DNA of 64,000 nt from Boswellia sacra (GCA_013180625.2 SNVD02015012.1:32658-96657), one strand, 5' to 3'. Positions 13,010 to 25,615 are shown, counted from the stretch's first letter. Notes: generated from the letters alone by a model not told the origin. Translations and numbers: made by a program.

Positions 13010-13355
13010 AGGAGGAGGAGAATAGATTACATTTTCATCATACATGAGGAGGGGGAGAGGATTACAACATTGCTATTCAACACCATACATTCACATACAT
13101 TCAAAACTCAATAGATGATGCCACCATATGTAAGTTTATTCAACATCTATTCAAGCTTCTTACATATCCATAACTAAGGGGAGGAGAATAGATTACATTT
13201 TCATCACACATGAGGAAGGGGAGAGGATTACAACATTGCTATTCAAAATTATACATTCACATACATTCGAAACTCAATAGATGATGAATTCCTTACCAGC
13301 ATATGTAAGTCTATTCAACGTCTATTCAAGCTTCTTACATATCTATAACTAAGGC
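13010..13355. repeat. ~175-bp tandem duplication within the 3' LTR
   Basis: The block from 'gaggagaatagattacat' through 'catatccataactaagg' occurs twice (about 13013-13177 and 13178-13355). The other LTR has it once (39490-39690), so it arose after insertion or in the 3' LTR only. Confidence 0.85.
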
Positions 13356-14246
13356 ATAAATTCTTAGTGATGGTCTCTCACCATCAATGTGAGTCTACCA
13401 TCACTTCATGGTATCATACAATTACACTTCATAATATACAAACATTCGTACATTCATAAATTATAAATAAAACAAAGCCATAATCTAGTGTGTTGGCATT
13501 CTAGCCTGGATTTGATAAATTCTATCATGGTATTCTACCTATTGCTTTCTAGCATAATTCATATCAATTTATTAAGAATCATGGCATTTCTAGCATAATC
13601 ATGGTTATCATGGCATATTCTAGCGTAATCATGGCATTTCTAGCCTAATTCAAACAATTGAAATCAATCATAACTATTATAGCTCAAACAAGGCATTCAA
13701 GGGTAAAATGGTAATTTTACCTATTCTATGCTATTTCCTAGTATACATCAAAGCAAATATAGGTTCTCCTTAGCATGACTCTAATCATGTGCTCTTAAGC
13801 ATGTTTCTAACCATTCGCGAAGAAATTAAACTCTTAAACATGATTCTAAAAAAGGAAAGTTCGCGGACTTACCTTGACACGCTTATCGATCTTGCAAAAC
13901 AAATTGGGTTAGAACAATTCATAATAACCTAGTCATGCTTCTCAGTATAAAATTAAAGTCCTAAACACGCTTTGTCTAAGCAAGAAAAATAAAAGAGAAT
14001 GGGAGGGAGGAGAGAATTCTGCTCTCAAGACGTACACTTTCCGGGTTTAGAGCAATAGAACGCCTAAAAAATTATACTGGAAAAGACTTCTCAAATTCTT
14101 GAGCGTGTCTTCAGGAAGAAGAAAGAGATAATTGTTTTTGACAAGTGGTGTGAATTGCAAAGTGGAGGGAGTAGGGTTCATATAGGAGAGGGGTGAAAAC
14201 GAAAAAGGAAATTTCCTAAGCAAATTTTCGGAAATAAACCAACAAG

Positions 14247-14361
14247 GGCCGGGCAGCCATCTTCATACAGTTGGGCAACCATCTAATGGACGCTTGACCA
14301 TTGACCAATAACTGGTCGACTGTCAGATGGTCGAACAACTGTCTTAGACAGTCGGCCGACT
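14247..14361 (-). promoter_or_regulatory. GTCTGA/GGCCG promoter module, 3' LTR copy
   Basis: Dense short motifs such as ggccgggcagccatctt, gtcgactgtcagatggtcg and agacagtcggccgact, about 60 bp upstream (minus strand) of the TATA-like CCTATATGAA. The same type of block occurs at 15994, 29790 and 40587, each time just upstream of a TATA-like box. Confidence 0.6.
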
Positions 14362-14812
14362 AATTTCTTTTCGGCCCCTTCCTTTTTTATCATCCTTCAA
14401 ACGTTTGCTCCTTCGATTGCACATAGCTTTTGTAATTCAACTCTAATTTATGATTTGTAAATTTCTATGAAAACTAGACATCCATAGCTTCGCAACGGTA
14501 TATGATTCCTCATCAGATTCCTCTCGGATTAATTTTTGTGATTTTTCAAAATCATGTGTCAGTTTTTCAAACTCTTTACCAACTTCTCTTCACCCTTCTC
14601 TTCTTTACTCTTAAGGGCATTTTGGTTATTTTTTTGCTCGACATTCATCTTCACTTCATTCTCGAGCCTAAAAAATGCAGTGTTTATAGCTTACCCTCTA
14701 CTTTGGAGAGGTTTGTGAGACACAAAAGTCGACAAAGTATTCTTCGTCCTCTTTCTTTCAAATTTTCTCACCACTCTCTTCTATTCATGCAAAGTATGTG
14801 TCTATTTAGGAC

Positions 14813-15010
14813 TAATGTGCCCACTTACTGACGAACGTGCCTATCTAAGGCGAACGTGCCCATTCAAGGGCTAAAGTGCCCATCTAAGGGCGAACTTGCC
14901 TATCTAAGGCGACTGTGCCGATTCAAGGGCTAACATGCCTATCTAAGGTGAGTATGCCATTCGAGGGCGGATATGCCCATCTAAAGGCGCAGGTGCCCAT
15001 TTAAGGGCTA
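14813..15010. repeat. Tandem repeat, ~20-bp unit
   Basis: About ten imperfect copies of a unit like 'gtgcccatctaagggcgaa'. It lies between the antisense genes and the 3' LTR of the Ogre/Tat element, a region known to spawn satellites in this clade. Confidence 0.85.
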
Positions 15011-15039
15011 GAAAGTATCCTTATGATGCTATGATAAAA

Positions 15040-15355
15040 CACTCTCTTCTGTGCATTTACTTCTTAGGGTTTCTAACACTCTTTAGTGCACCTACTTCTT
15101 AGGGTTTAGTAGCACTTTTTGGTGCGCCTATTCTAAGGGTTTCAAACACTCTTAAGTGCACCTACTTCTTAGGGTTTTTAACACTCTTCAGTGCACCTCT
15201 TCTTAGGGTTTGTGCCTATTCTAAGGGCTTAAAACACTATTAAGTACAATTACTTCTTAGGGTTTTTAGCATTCGTTAGTGCGTCTCTTCTTAGGGCTTG
15301 TGCCTATTCTAAGGGCTTAAAACACTCTTAAGTGCACATACTTCTTAGGGTTTCC
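15040..15355. repeat. Tandem repeat, ~36-38-bp unit
   Basis: Imperfect copies built on 'acactcttaagtgcacct' plus 'acttcttagggttt', some shortened. Directly follows the 20-bp array. Confidence 0.85.
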
Positions 15356-15369
15356 TTCTAATGCATACC

Positions 15370-15990
15370 AATCAGGAAAACTTCTATCATGCACTGCTCC
15401 GCGGTCTTTAGACCTTTTCATTCTTCTTGCCTTCAGTTGAGCATTCTTCATTCATCTTTGATCTCTTTAAATTTTGCATTCATTGGGTTTCACGCCTCTC
15501 TTCTGAGTATTCTTCATGCTATGAGTTCTTTCTTAGTCTTTGCATTGGTTGAGTTTCATGCCCTCATTCTAACTATTCTTTAAGTTTCCTTAATCTGCTT
15601 CATATTTCGTACTCAATAGGTTTCACACCCAAGCTTCTATTCCTTTAATCCCTTTCAATCTACTAGGGAAAATCATGCTTCGACATTCTTCATTTTTGAC
15701 TTCTCTTACGTTCACCATTCTTCATTGGGGAGTTTCGAATTCTTGGACTTGTTGGAGATTCTACTATTTATTTTTACAAGTTCTTGCAAAATGTAAAAAT
15801 TAATTCAAAATTTTACCTTGTTTGGTGCGTTCTTCAACAAACTGCTTTCTAATATATGGAGAAATTATTCCATGTGATTTCAGTTGAAGATTCCATCGAC
15901 TAAGGTTGCTCTTCTTTCCTTATGAGTTGCTAAACCATTGCCATGGTCGAGTACTTGTCACCGATTCCATTAGAAGTGTCTTAAGGTTGG
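15370..15990. other. Non-coding internal region of the Ogre/Tat element
   Basis: Pyrimidine-rich sequence with degenerate repeats around 'cattcttcatt...gagtttcatgc' (15400-15740). No supportable gene. Confidence 0.5.
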
Positions 15991-15993
15991 GGG

Positions 15994-16121
15994 ATGGCCG
16001 ACCGACTATCTGATAGTTGCCCGGCTGTCTGATAGCTACCCAACTATCTTATTGTCATTAGCAGTTGGTCAACAATCGCTCGACTGTCTGACTATCGACC
16101 GGCGATTGGGGGCTTCTATAA
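15994..16121 (+). promoter_or_regulatory. Promoter module of antisense gene 1
   Basis: Block with ggccgaccgactatctgata, cccggctgtctgatagctac and cgactgtctgactatcgacc, followed by the TATA-like TTCTATAAAG at 16112-16121, about 105 bp before the antisense gene start. It matches in kind the block upstream of the TATA box in the LTRs, but on the opposite strand relative to the element. Confidence 0.6.
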
Positions 16122-16226
16122 AGCCTTGTCCTCTATTTCTGTCTTCATTCGTACATAACTCCTTTGTTTTTCATCCAATTCACTTCTGATTTTTTCTTAC
16201 GTGTTTATCTTAGCTTCTTTTTTCTA

Positions 16227-18180
16227 ATGGGGGGCCATCTAGTCCAACTTCGCGAGTTTGATCTGGCTTGAAAATCGACATTAAGGGGTCTTCCAAAGGA
16301 TGAGGAGGTACCGGTTGTCTACAACGTGGCTTCTTATGTAATCAACCTGGTACTCGATCTCTTCATATCTTGCCTTTTCTATTTTCTTTGAATGTATTTA
16401 CGCTTGCATTCATATAGAAACTTCAATTTCTTGCTTTAGGACTATTATGAGAACAAGATGTGAGGGCATTTTCTGGATCCCATAGTTGGTTCTTAGAGAT
16501 AGGGAATGATGCAGTGAGGAGAAAGATTATTGATACCGATTTCTATGAGTTCATCAGTTGTTTTTCGCATGCTCAGTGGTACATTGATCGTCAGACATTA
16601 GCCGTTTTGTGCAAAAGGTGAATGGATATGACCCATACATTTCATCTTTCGTTTGGTGAGACGATTATTATGCCTCTGGATGTTGCTATCTTGATCGATC
16701 TTTTGTGCGACGGTGATCTGATTCCTATTAATGCCTGTATTACAGACTCAACGGATCAACGTAGATTGATCCGAGATCTTCTTAGATGTGAGGTGAAAGT
16801 GAAGAATCATGTTTCCAGTCGATATGCTCATTTGCTGGAATATTGGAAACGGAGGTCCAATCTGACTCCTGTTAAGGTAGATCAGTATGCTCGCAGCTTC
16901 ATAGTTTATCTATTAGGTACGATGCTCTTCTCTAATACGTTGAACACCACTAATTTGACTTTACTTCCTACCTTCCAGGATCTTGATCAAATGAAGTATT
17001 TTGACCAGGGTGGCGCTGCTCTTGGCCAGCTATATTTTGGCTTGGATCAGGCTTGTCGAGGCATTGTCAGGGTTCCTGGGTTTGCTACACTTATTAAGGT
17101 AACTTTTTTCTCCACATATTCGTGTTTTATCTTTATGACTCTTATTTCTAATTCTGTATCATCCATTATAGATGTGGGCATATTAGTTAGGAGTTCTACC
17201 ATCTTCTCTTCAAGCTAGTGAGGATTCTTCTTTCCTTCAGAGGAAGAGGTGGGTAGCAAGTCATACGGAGCTCGAAAGATCTCACGAGCTAGACTTCTTT
17301 TGTGATTACATTCATACGTTAACAAAGAATTTATGATCCATATTTCATTTATGTCATATTCTTACCATGCCTTATTCTTTTGTAGATTTATTCTGAATGG
17401 TAGGGTCCTAAGGAGCACTGATCTAAAGCTATGAGAATTGCTGCCCCTTTGAACTTATATCGCATCTTCCTTCCTTGTGTAAGTATCATGATGTGGTATC
17501 TGGGTGAACGCATGTGGGATTGGTTCGAGGGCTCGACATGCCGTTTAGTTCCTCTTCGGCCACCAGTTCTGATGATTGATTTAGTCGACTTGGCTATGGA
17601 GCCAAAGGTATCGGTCTACATGACCGGGTTTCACTTGAGTACCATCGAGTTCTTGTTGATGACGAGTTTTTACATCGACTAGACTCGAGCCACCTTATTG
17701 TATACTAGACTTGATTGATCTATTGTCGACACTCCTTATTCTCTGGCGGTGTCTAGTTGCTCAGTTAGTTCTTCTGTTCGTCGTAAGAAGAGATCGAGAG
17801 CCTCTTCTTCAGTTAAGGCACTCAGCTTCTTTTTCTACAGTGATTCAGCAACCACCTCATCCAGCTTCTTCAGCTATCCTGACTGTTCTAGTCGGTCATG
17901 TGATCGGTGATCTTTAGGCTTACCCTAGTAATGTCATATACACATGGGATGACAATAGGTAGGTCTACAGCCATGTGATCACCGAGGATCCAAACATGCC
18001 TGTCCCTTTTGTTCCATAGGACACCACTTTTGTAAGTTTCCTAATTTTTCATTTCTCAAATTCTATTTGATTTATCACTAATAGGAATGCGATGCAACAC
18101 AGACGCCATGATCTTCCATGGAGCGGGTTTTTCGTAGATAGGCTGCTTCACATGTGTATGTCTTACAGATGTCTCACCAA
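16227..18180 (+). pseudogene. Antisense plant mobile domain (PMD) gene of the Ogre/Tat element
   Basis: Plus strand, opposite to gag-pol. The reading starts MGGHLVQLREFDLA at 16227. After a likely intron (about 16340-16440), the main domain at 16622-17097 has MTHTFHLSFGETIIMPLDVA, RYAHLLEYWKRRSNLTPVK, YARSFIVYLLGTMLFSNTL and GGAALGQLYFGLDQACRG. A GT..AG intron follows (about 17098-17171), then LPSSLQASEDSSFLQRKRW, MRIAAPLNLYRIFLPC (17431) and EPKVSVYMTGFH. This is the plant mobile domain family (PF10536), relatives of MAIN/MAIL proteins. Stops and frameshifts break it. Tat elements are known to carry such antisense ORFs. The Athila insertion at 18204 follows directly. Confidence 0.85.
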
Positions 18181-18203
18181 TATTAGGTAGGTGTCTTTCT
18201 ATA

Positions 18204-19585
18204 TGATGAACACTTAAATATGTATGCTTAATAAGAGTTTAGTTCATCATATTGTATTAATAGTGTCATCAAATTTCTCAACATAAACATATTTGTAGTC
18301 TTTGCATCTTTCGAATTAACTTTCTCTTAATTTTGGTTTTGTTACAGGTTTGATAAAATAGGCATAACTTTCTATTTATAGATAAGAATGGTACAAATCT
18401 TAATGTTTTAGAAAGATGATTAAATTATCTACAAGATTGTATTTCACAAGCATCATCCAATTCGGGCTCTTAGCGGACCAAAAATGGGCTTGAAGTGAAC
18501 CCATCTGCAGTTTCAGCCTAGCTTGACCATGCCTCAGTATTTTGACCATATCCCTCAAGATACATATCCAAATCGTATGAATCAAGATGTTCTAGAAATC
18601 TGACAGAAATATCTATGATTTCATGAAGACATGTGATTAAAATTCTTGATAATTCAATGTCAAAATTGGTGGTCAAAGTAAGTTCACCTAATTACCCCAA
18701 TTGTCAAAGTTGGTGCATCTAATATTTGACAATTATTCCTTTGTAATTTGACAAGTGTGCCCCTGAATGTATCTATAAATAGAGATGCCTTGTGACCCAT
18801 TAGGGAATCTTGGCCTTGGCTGGATCTCTTGTTATTGTGATTTTCTCTCTTGTTTTTTAATGTTATTAATGAATTTTCTTTTTCTTGCAATTTGTTTTCT
18901 TTCTTTTATAATGTCCTTCTAATTTCTCTCTTGCTAAGGGGAAAGAGTGAAACCCTTGATATGAGAATAAAGATTTTCTAACCCTTTGATATGTGCTTAA
19001 TAATCATAATCTTGTGTTGTTTATTTTATATGATTTATATTTATTTTCTTAATCAATCTTGACACCACTTGTAAAGTGGAGGTCTTGACCCATTGTCGAC
19101 AATCCTTGGCACATCAAATGCTTGGATCCTTTCTAAATGTCGTATGGTTCTTCCTTACCGACACAAGTATAGTTAGGAACCTTGATTTATTGTAGACAAT
19201 ATGGTGATTGGCATATTGGATGCTTGAACGCATTTACAACAAGTGGTATAAATATTGGTAACGAAACAAATATAATTCATATAACTAAAATGGGCTATTT
19301 ATCCTTATTTGATATATCAAAGGTGGATCCCGTAACCTTAGCTTTCATTATTATTATGTTAATTTCTCTTGTATTTTAATTATTCTCATTTATTGTTTAT
19401 GAACTTGTTCTTTACTTATATTTATTAATATTATCTTGCCATCTCTTTGAATCATCCATATCGTATTTGTTTACTTTATAGTTTGTAGTGCTAAAACTCC
19501 TTCCTCGTGGATCGACTCCGGTCTCACCGAGTTTATTACTTTGATACTCTTATACTTGGGAGACAATCCTTTTTCGGATGTGTCA
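18204..19585 (+). repeat. 5' LTR of Athila-type element 1
   Basis: 1382 bp, partner at 27935-29317. A TATA box CTATAAATAG at 18773-18782 suggests transcription starts about 30 bp later. A minus-strand solo copy of the same family is at 62210-63738. Confidence 0.92.
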
Positions 19586-19591
19586 AGTTTT

Positions 19592-19609
19592 TGGCGCCAT
19601 TGCTGGGGA
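19592..19609 (+). other. Primer-binding site, tRNA-Asp type
   Basis: TGGCGCCATTGCTGGGGA, six bases after the 5' LTR. It differs at two positions from the standard Athila PBS, which is present intact in element 2 at 44615. Confidence 0.85.
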
Positions 19610-19787
19610 AGGTAAAATTTGACATACAAAATTGTAAGTATTCTCTTTTCTTATTTTAGATCTTAATTTTTTTCTTTATTGTGTGCTCATCATTTCTTCT
19701 CTTTTCTTTTCTCTTTCTTGCATGAAAATTTGGTCATGAACATCTAGTGGTAGACTTGTTAGAAAAACGTCATCTTCTTTAGAAAAC

Positions 19788-21120
19788 ATGGCCGACAATC
19801 AAGTGGAAAGGTACACGGATGAAGGGGACAACTGTTTCCAACAAAATGATCAAAACCAACCAAGAACCTTCAAAGATTACATAAATCCGGTAAGGACTAG
19901 TGCACCATCTTGTGTAGTTTCTCCTCCCGATTCAATCCATTTCAATTTCAAACTAAGTTTTGTTCGACTTCTACCCACCTCTCATGGCCTTGATATGGAG
20001 AACCTATATTTGCATTAAAAATCTTTGAAGAGGTGTGTAACTCTTATAGTGACCCAAATTGTAGCATAAACACCATTAGATTAAAGCTTTTTCCTTTTTC
20101 TTTAAAAGATAAAGCTAGAACATGGTTACAAAATTTGAGGTCAAATTCCATCAGTTCATGGGATGAGATGAAATAACAATTTTTGAAAAAATTTTTTCGT
20201 ACCTATGGAACAAATTCTTTTAAAAGACAAATTTCTAATTTCACTCAAAAACAAGGGGAAACCCTTTACCAATGTTGGGATATGTATAAGGAACTACTTA
20301 ACACCTGTGCTCACCATGGTTTTGAAACTTGGAGAATAGTTGCACACTTCTATGAAGGGTTAACACCTCAAGATAGGCAACTAGTGGTGTTAATGTGTAA
20401 TGGAGAATTTGGAGATAAAGACCCTGAGGAAGTAATTGACTACCTAGATTCCTTGGCAGACAAGGCTCAAAATTGGGACACTATTGGCACCTATGAGGTA
20501 CCAAGCAAGGCCCCAACCTCAATGTCGAATAGAGGCATTCACAAGCTTAGAGAAGGCCATGACCTTCAAGCCAAATATGCATCCCTAGCTAGAAAAGTTG
20601 AGGCTTTAGAAATGAAAAAGAGTGGTCAATTGAATTCTATCAAGAAATTGTCTGTCACATTTGTAATGATAATGACAATTTTACTGATAATTGCCCAACT
20701 TTGCCTGCCTTTAGGGAATGTCTCCATGAATAAGCCAACGCCTTGAACACTTTCAAAAGGCCAAATCACAATCCATATTCACGAATCTACAATCCCGGTT
20801 GGAGAAATCATCCAAATTTTAGTTGGAAAAATGACAATCATGCACAATCTTGACAAGTCCCTTTTCAAACACGACAAAATTTTCAAAATTCTCATGATCA
20901 TGCATATGCTCCCCCTCCTAGGAATGACCTTGAAGAAACATTGCATTCATTCATTATAAAGCAAGAGACTTTCAATGGTCAAACTGCTTAAACATTAGCA
21001 AATTTGTCAGACACTCTTGCAAAATTTGCATCTAAATTTAGCATCCAAGAGAAAGGGAAATTTCCTTCTCAAACACTGCAAAACCCCAAAGATTAATCTA
21101 ACTCAAATGTAGGGAGTTCA
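19788..21120 (+). pseudogene. Athila-type element 1 gag
   Basis: Starts MADNQVERYTDEGD. After a frameshift near 20000 the capsid core reads LKLFPFSLKDKARTWLQNLR (20080-20140) and QGETLYQCWDMYKELLNTC (20250-20310), the retrotransposon gag signature. A stop occurs at 20174 and the frame ends at 20746. The following Asn/Pro-rich segment to about 21120 is out of frame. Not translatable as one protein. Confidence 0.85.
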
Positions 21121-21153
21121 AGTAACCATTATTTTAACCAAGCCAAATCAGTC

Positions 21154-22430
21154 ATGACCCTTCGCAATGGTAAGGTTGTTAAAAAACACATTCCTAACCC
21201 TTGTGAGAAAGAAGAAGAATCGATCTCTAAAGGGCAGGAAAAGGTTGCCAAACCAACACCTAGCAAAGAAGAAACCAAGTCCTTATCTGTGCCTCCATTT
21301 CCTCAAGCATTAGCCATGCAAAAGAATCCAACTCACAATTTTGAAATTTTTAAAATTTTCAAACAGGTAAAGGTCAGCATTCCCTTGCTAGATGTGATCA
21401 AACAGGTACCTTCTTATGCAAATTTTTTGAAAGACTTTTGGCACTGTGAAAAGGAAATTGAATGTGAAAAAGAAGGTCTTTCTAGCCGAGCAAGTAAGTG
21501 CTATTCTTCAAAATAATAATACAATGAAATATAAGGATCCAGGTTGTCCTACAATTTCATGTGTTATTGGAGACCATAAAATTGAACAAGTTTTACTTGA
21601 TCTTGGTGCTAGTGTGAATTTGCTTCCATACTCGATTTTTCAGAAACTCAATCTAAGTGAGTTAAAACCGACTTCTGTGACTCTTTTCTTGCTGATAGAT
21701 CAATCAAAGTACCAAGAGGAGTAGTAGAAGATGTGTTAGTTCAAGTTGATAAATTTATTTATCCAGTGGATTTTATCATCTTGGACACACAATTAGTGGA
21801 AGTATGCAATTCAATTCCTATTATTTTAGGACTTCCATTTCTAGCTACCTCTAATGCTTTGATTTATTGCAGGAATGAAGTCATGAAGCTATCACTTGGG
21901 AACATGACATTGGAACTTAATGTTTTTAATATGTGCAAACAACCACATGAAAAAGAAGATGAAATTGAGAAGGCCAATATGAATGAAACTATTATGGAAG
22001 ACCATATCTAAAAAGGGAGTTCTTCTGACCCTTTGAAAACTTGTTTAGTGAATTCATTAGAATCAAGTATAGAACTAGAGCCTAATCTTTGTGATATATA
22101 TTCTTTATTAGATTGTGCATAGGTGATGGAAAAATGCTCAAAACCAAGATTCGAAGAATTGGGGCAAATGAATGAAAGCAAGGAAGAGGAAGCTCCTAAA
22201 GGACTGAAACCTTTACCTGAAGGACTGAAATATGCATATCTTGGGGAGAATCAGACATATCCGATGGTAATTTCTTCATCCTTCATAAGCAAGCAACGAG
22301 GTAAGTTAATACAAGTACTTAAAAGGCATAAAAATGCAATCGGGTGGACTTTCAAAGACATAAAAGGCATTAACCCTTTGATTTGTACACATAGAATACA
22401 TTTAGAAGAAAATGTAAAAACATCCTAACA
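21154..22430 (+). pseudogene. Athila-type element 1 protease and PR-RT linker
   Basis: Begins MTLRNGKVVKKH, the usual lead-in to Athila protease. The active site LLDLGASVNLLPYS lies at about 21590-21640. Frameshifts near 21500 and 21700 and a stop at 22009 break it. The linker at 22123-22428 reads LKPLPEGLKYAYLGENQTYP and HKNAIGWTFKDIKGI, which leads into RT. Confidence 0.85.
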
Positions 22431-22455
22431 ACCTCAAAGGAGATTAAATCCCTAT

Positions 22456-23570
22456 ATGAAAGAGGTCATTAGGGCTGAAGTTATCAAACTACTTGATGTG
22501 GGAATTATCTACCCTATTTCTGATAGTAAGTGGGTAAGCCCTACGCAAGTAGTACCTAAGAAATCTGGCATTACAGGAGTCAAAAATGAAAAGGGTAAAT
22601 TATTGCCAACTCGAGTCTCATCTAGTTGGAGGATATGCATTGATTATAGAAAATTAAATGCTGTCACCAGAAAAGACCATTTTTCCTTACCATTCCTTGA
22701 CCAAATTCTTGAAAGAATAGTAGGTCACCCCTACTACTACTTTTTTTATGGATACTCAGGCTATTATCAAATTTTCATTGCACTCGAAGACCAAGAAAAG
22801 ACCACATTTATGTGCCCCTTTGGCACTTTTGCATTTAGGAGAATGCCTTTTGGACTTTGTAATGCTCTAGCTACTTTTCAAAGATGCATGTTAAGCATGT
22901 TCAATGGCATGGTTGAGCATTGTTTAGAAGTTTTCATGGATGATTTAACTATTTTTAGAAACTCTTTTGATAATTGTCTTGAAAACTTAGAAAAAGTCCT
23001 AAAAAGGTGTGAAGAAAAAGGTCTTATTTTGAATTGGGAAAAATGTCATTATATGGTCACTTCGGGAATTGCCTTAGGTCATGTGGTGTATTCTAAGGGA
23101 ATTGAAGTGGACAAAGCAAAAGTGGAATTAATATCCCATTTGCCTCCACCAAAAACAGTCAAAGAGGTTCGTTCATTCTTAGGGCATGCTGGATTTTATA
23201 GGAGGTTCATAAGAAATTTCAGTGCTATATCTAAACCTCTTTGTAACCTCTTAATAAAAGACACTTCTTTTGAATGGATTTAAGAATGTCAAAATGCCTT
23301 TGATCAGTTAATTGGACTTTTAACAACTGCTCCAATTATGTAATCTCTTGATTGGTCCTTGCCTTTTGAATTGATGTGTAATGCAAGTGATTATGCCGTT
23401 GGTGTCGTCTTAGGACAGAGAAAAGAAGGTAAGCCTTATGTGATATACTATGCACGTAGGACTTTAAATGATGCACAAATGAATTACACAACAACTGAAA
23501 AAGAACTACTTGCAGTAGTATTTGCACTGGACAAATTCAATTGGCTCTCCAACAATTGTTTACACTGACC
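22456..23570 (+). pseudogene. Athila-type element 1 reverse transcriptase and RNase H
   Basis: RT at 22456-23283 shows SSWRICIDYRKLNAVTRKDH, TFMCPFGTFAFRRMPFGLCN and FMDDLTIF. The first catalytic block reads FFYGYSGYYQI, with Tyr where an Asp is expected, so polymerase would be dead even without the stop at 23281. RNase H (23359-23568) has FELMCNASDYAVGVVLGQR and TTEKELLAVVFALDKF, then shifts frame. Confidence 0.9.
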
Positions 23571-23634
23571 ATGCAGCTGGGAGATATTTAATGTCTAAAC
23601 AGGATGGAAAACGTAGATTGATAGGTGGATCTTA

Positions 23635-24926
23635 TTGCTCCAAGAATTCAACATCACAATAACGGATAAGAAAAGAGCCGAAAATGTCATTGCAGATCAT
23701 CTTTCAAGATTAACGACAGAGATATTAATTGAAGCTTCACCTATCAATGACTCTTTTCCTGATGATTTTTTATTCTCCGTTGCTACAATACCTTGGTTTG
23801 CTAACATTGTAAATTTTCTTGCAACAGGAAATGCCACCTCATTGGAATGCTCAAGACAAAAGGAAGTTTTTGAACGAGGTGAAAAATTTTTATTGGGATG
23901 ACCCATATATGTTCAAATATTGTCCGGACTAAATAATTAGACGATGCATACCTGACAATGAGTTAAGTAGTGTCATTAATTTTTGTCATTTTGAAGCATG
24001 TGGAGGACATTTTTCATCTAAAAAAACAACTGTTAAAATCTTGCAATGTGGATTTTATTGGCCCACCTTATTTAAGGATGCACATGCATTTTGCAAAACT
24101 TGTGAAAATTGTCAAAAATTGGGATCCATTTCAAAACGAAACATGATGCCTTTGAATCCCATTCTTGTTGTTGAAATCTTTAACTGTTGAGGTATTGATT
24201 TTATGAGACCTTTTCCACCATCATTTGGTTTTATGTACATTCTTGTTGCAGTAGACTATGTTTCAAAATGGGTCGAGGCAATGTTATGTCGAAACAATGA
24301 TCACAAAACAGTTATCAAATTCTTGAAAGAGAATATCTTGTACAGATTTGGAATTCCTCGAGCCATTATTAGTGATAGGGGTACACGTTTTTGCAATAAA
24401 CCTTAGAAAAAAAGGTTAACCCAAATCGTAAAGATTGGTCTTTAAGACTTAATGATGCACAACATCATTGGGAATGTCTCCTTCTAGATTAGTTTATGGA
24501 AAACCTTGTCACTTGCCTGTGGAAATTGAACATAAAGCTTATTGGGCCATTAAAACATTTAACACAAATTTGAATGATTCTTGCAAGTTACGTAAACTCC
24601 AACTGAGTGAACTTGAAGAAATTAGGAATGAGGCTTATGAAAATTCTAAAATCTACAAAGAAAAAATGAAGGTTTTTCATGACAAATTCATTGTTAAAAA
24701 ATCTTTTGAACCTTCACAAAAAGTTCTTTTGTATGATTCAAGATTGCACTTGTTTCCTAGTAGACTTCGGTCTCGTTGGGCTGGGCCTTTCATTGTTAAA
24801 AATGTTTCCCCTCATGGAGCAATTGAAATTGACAACCTAAAGAATGGTAATGTGTTTAAAGTTAATGGACAACGGTTAAAACCATTCTTTGAAAATTTGA
24901 CCAAAATGAAGAGTCCATTGCTTTAA
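23635..24926 (+). pseudogene. Athila-type element 1 integrase
   Basis: Zinc-binding and core pieces are at 23910-24400 (VDYVSKWVEAM, IPRAIISDRGTRF). The C-terminal part at 24468-24926 reads [20 protein letters not shown] and [14 protein letters not shown]. Between 24406 and 24430 the segment that should carry the catalytic Glu is missing, an internal deletion of roughly 60 codons. Several stops besides. Confidence 0.88.
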
Positions 24927-25067
24927 TTGATCCTTTTTAAGGATTGATTTTTCCCGGTCAAGTGGCGGATATGGTACTCCATGGCTTTTAAAGTTGATTT
25001 TTTAGTTTCCTAAAAACTGTTGCTCACCTTGCATTCATTTTCTTTTCTTCTCTCTCATTTTCTTCAC
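24927..25067 (+). other. Spacer between integrase and the first cargo ORF
   Basis: Short non-coding stretch, T-rich before the cargo start codon ('ctctctcattttcttcac'). No splice site is obvious. In standard Athila elements an env-like ORF follows integrase; none is seen here. Confidence 0.4.
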
Positions 25068-25615
25068 ATGGATACATTCTCTCAAATCTGCACAAACATT
25101 TTCCCTCTCTTCCTCAAAATGATTTGCTTAGAATTTACAAAGCTCGCGTAGAAAGACTAAGGATGTGGATGTGTAAGGGTATTCCTGCTGATATAAGATG
25201 GTTAATTGAAGTCAAGGTTCGATTTTCTTGTGAGTTTTCAAATAATCTTGTTTCTCACATGCTAGGTTTAGTAAAAAGCTCTTACGCCAAAAAGCGAAGA
25301 GCGAAAAGGTTACATGTTTGTCACAAATGTGCAAGATGGACTTGTAACCAGTGTTGCCGCTCCTTGGGATATTTGTCTAATAATCGAGAGGATAAACTAC
25401 AATTCATCAAGAATGGACTGAGTAGGGAGTCTTTGGATGATATTTGATTGATTCTTGAGATGCATTCTTGTGGACTTGTGCAGCGTGAAATTTTGAAATT
25501 TTTGACATAATTCTGAGATGAGTAGGAACGCTATAGTCTTGGGAATCTAACTCAAAACGACCCTGTTTGTCATTTTATAAGAAAACTGGATGGGAAGCAT
25601 ATCCTTAACTTATAA
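25068..25615 (+). pseudogene. Cys-rich basic (viral NABP-like) cargo ORF, decayed copy
   Basis: Broken homologue of the intact ORF at 47181. It starts MDTFSQICTNIFP, shifts frame near 25115, then reads IPADIRWLIEVKVRF, SSYAKKRRAKRLHVCHKCAR and WTCNQCCRSLGY, NREDKLQFIKNGLSRES. Stops follow at 25445 and later, ending at TAA 25613-25615. The basic run followed by CxxC and a second Cys cluster resembles the nucleic-acid-binding protein of carlaviruses (PF01623 as recalled). This older copy keeps the first Cys of the CxxC pair, which the younger copy has changed to Tyr. Confidence 0.75.

Larger units (their letters stand above)
12609..14688 (-). repeat. 3' LTR of the Ogre/Tat element
   Basis: 2080 bp, direct repeat of 39101-41006, roughly 88-90% identical by eye. 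It is longer than its partner because of an internal duplication (about 13010-13355). The TATA-like site on the minus strand is at 14179-14188, with the promoter module upstream of it (14247-14361). Confidence 0.92.

Noticed and set aside
14813..15355. CRISPR-like array
   Set aside because: Units are contiguous without spacers, in a plant retroelement.
16227..18180. Plant mobile domain gene as a host gene interrupted by a retrotransposon
   Set aside because: It lies between the two LTRs of the Ogre/Tat element, where antisense PMD ORFs are known to occur.
23697..23906. Minus-strand ORF opposite Athila-type element 1 integrase
   Set aside because: Shadow frame of the plus-strand polyprotein.
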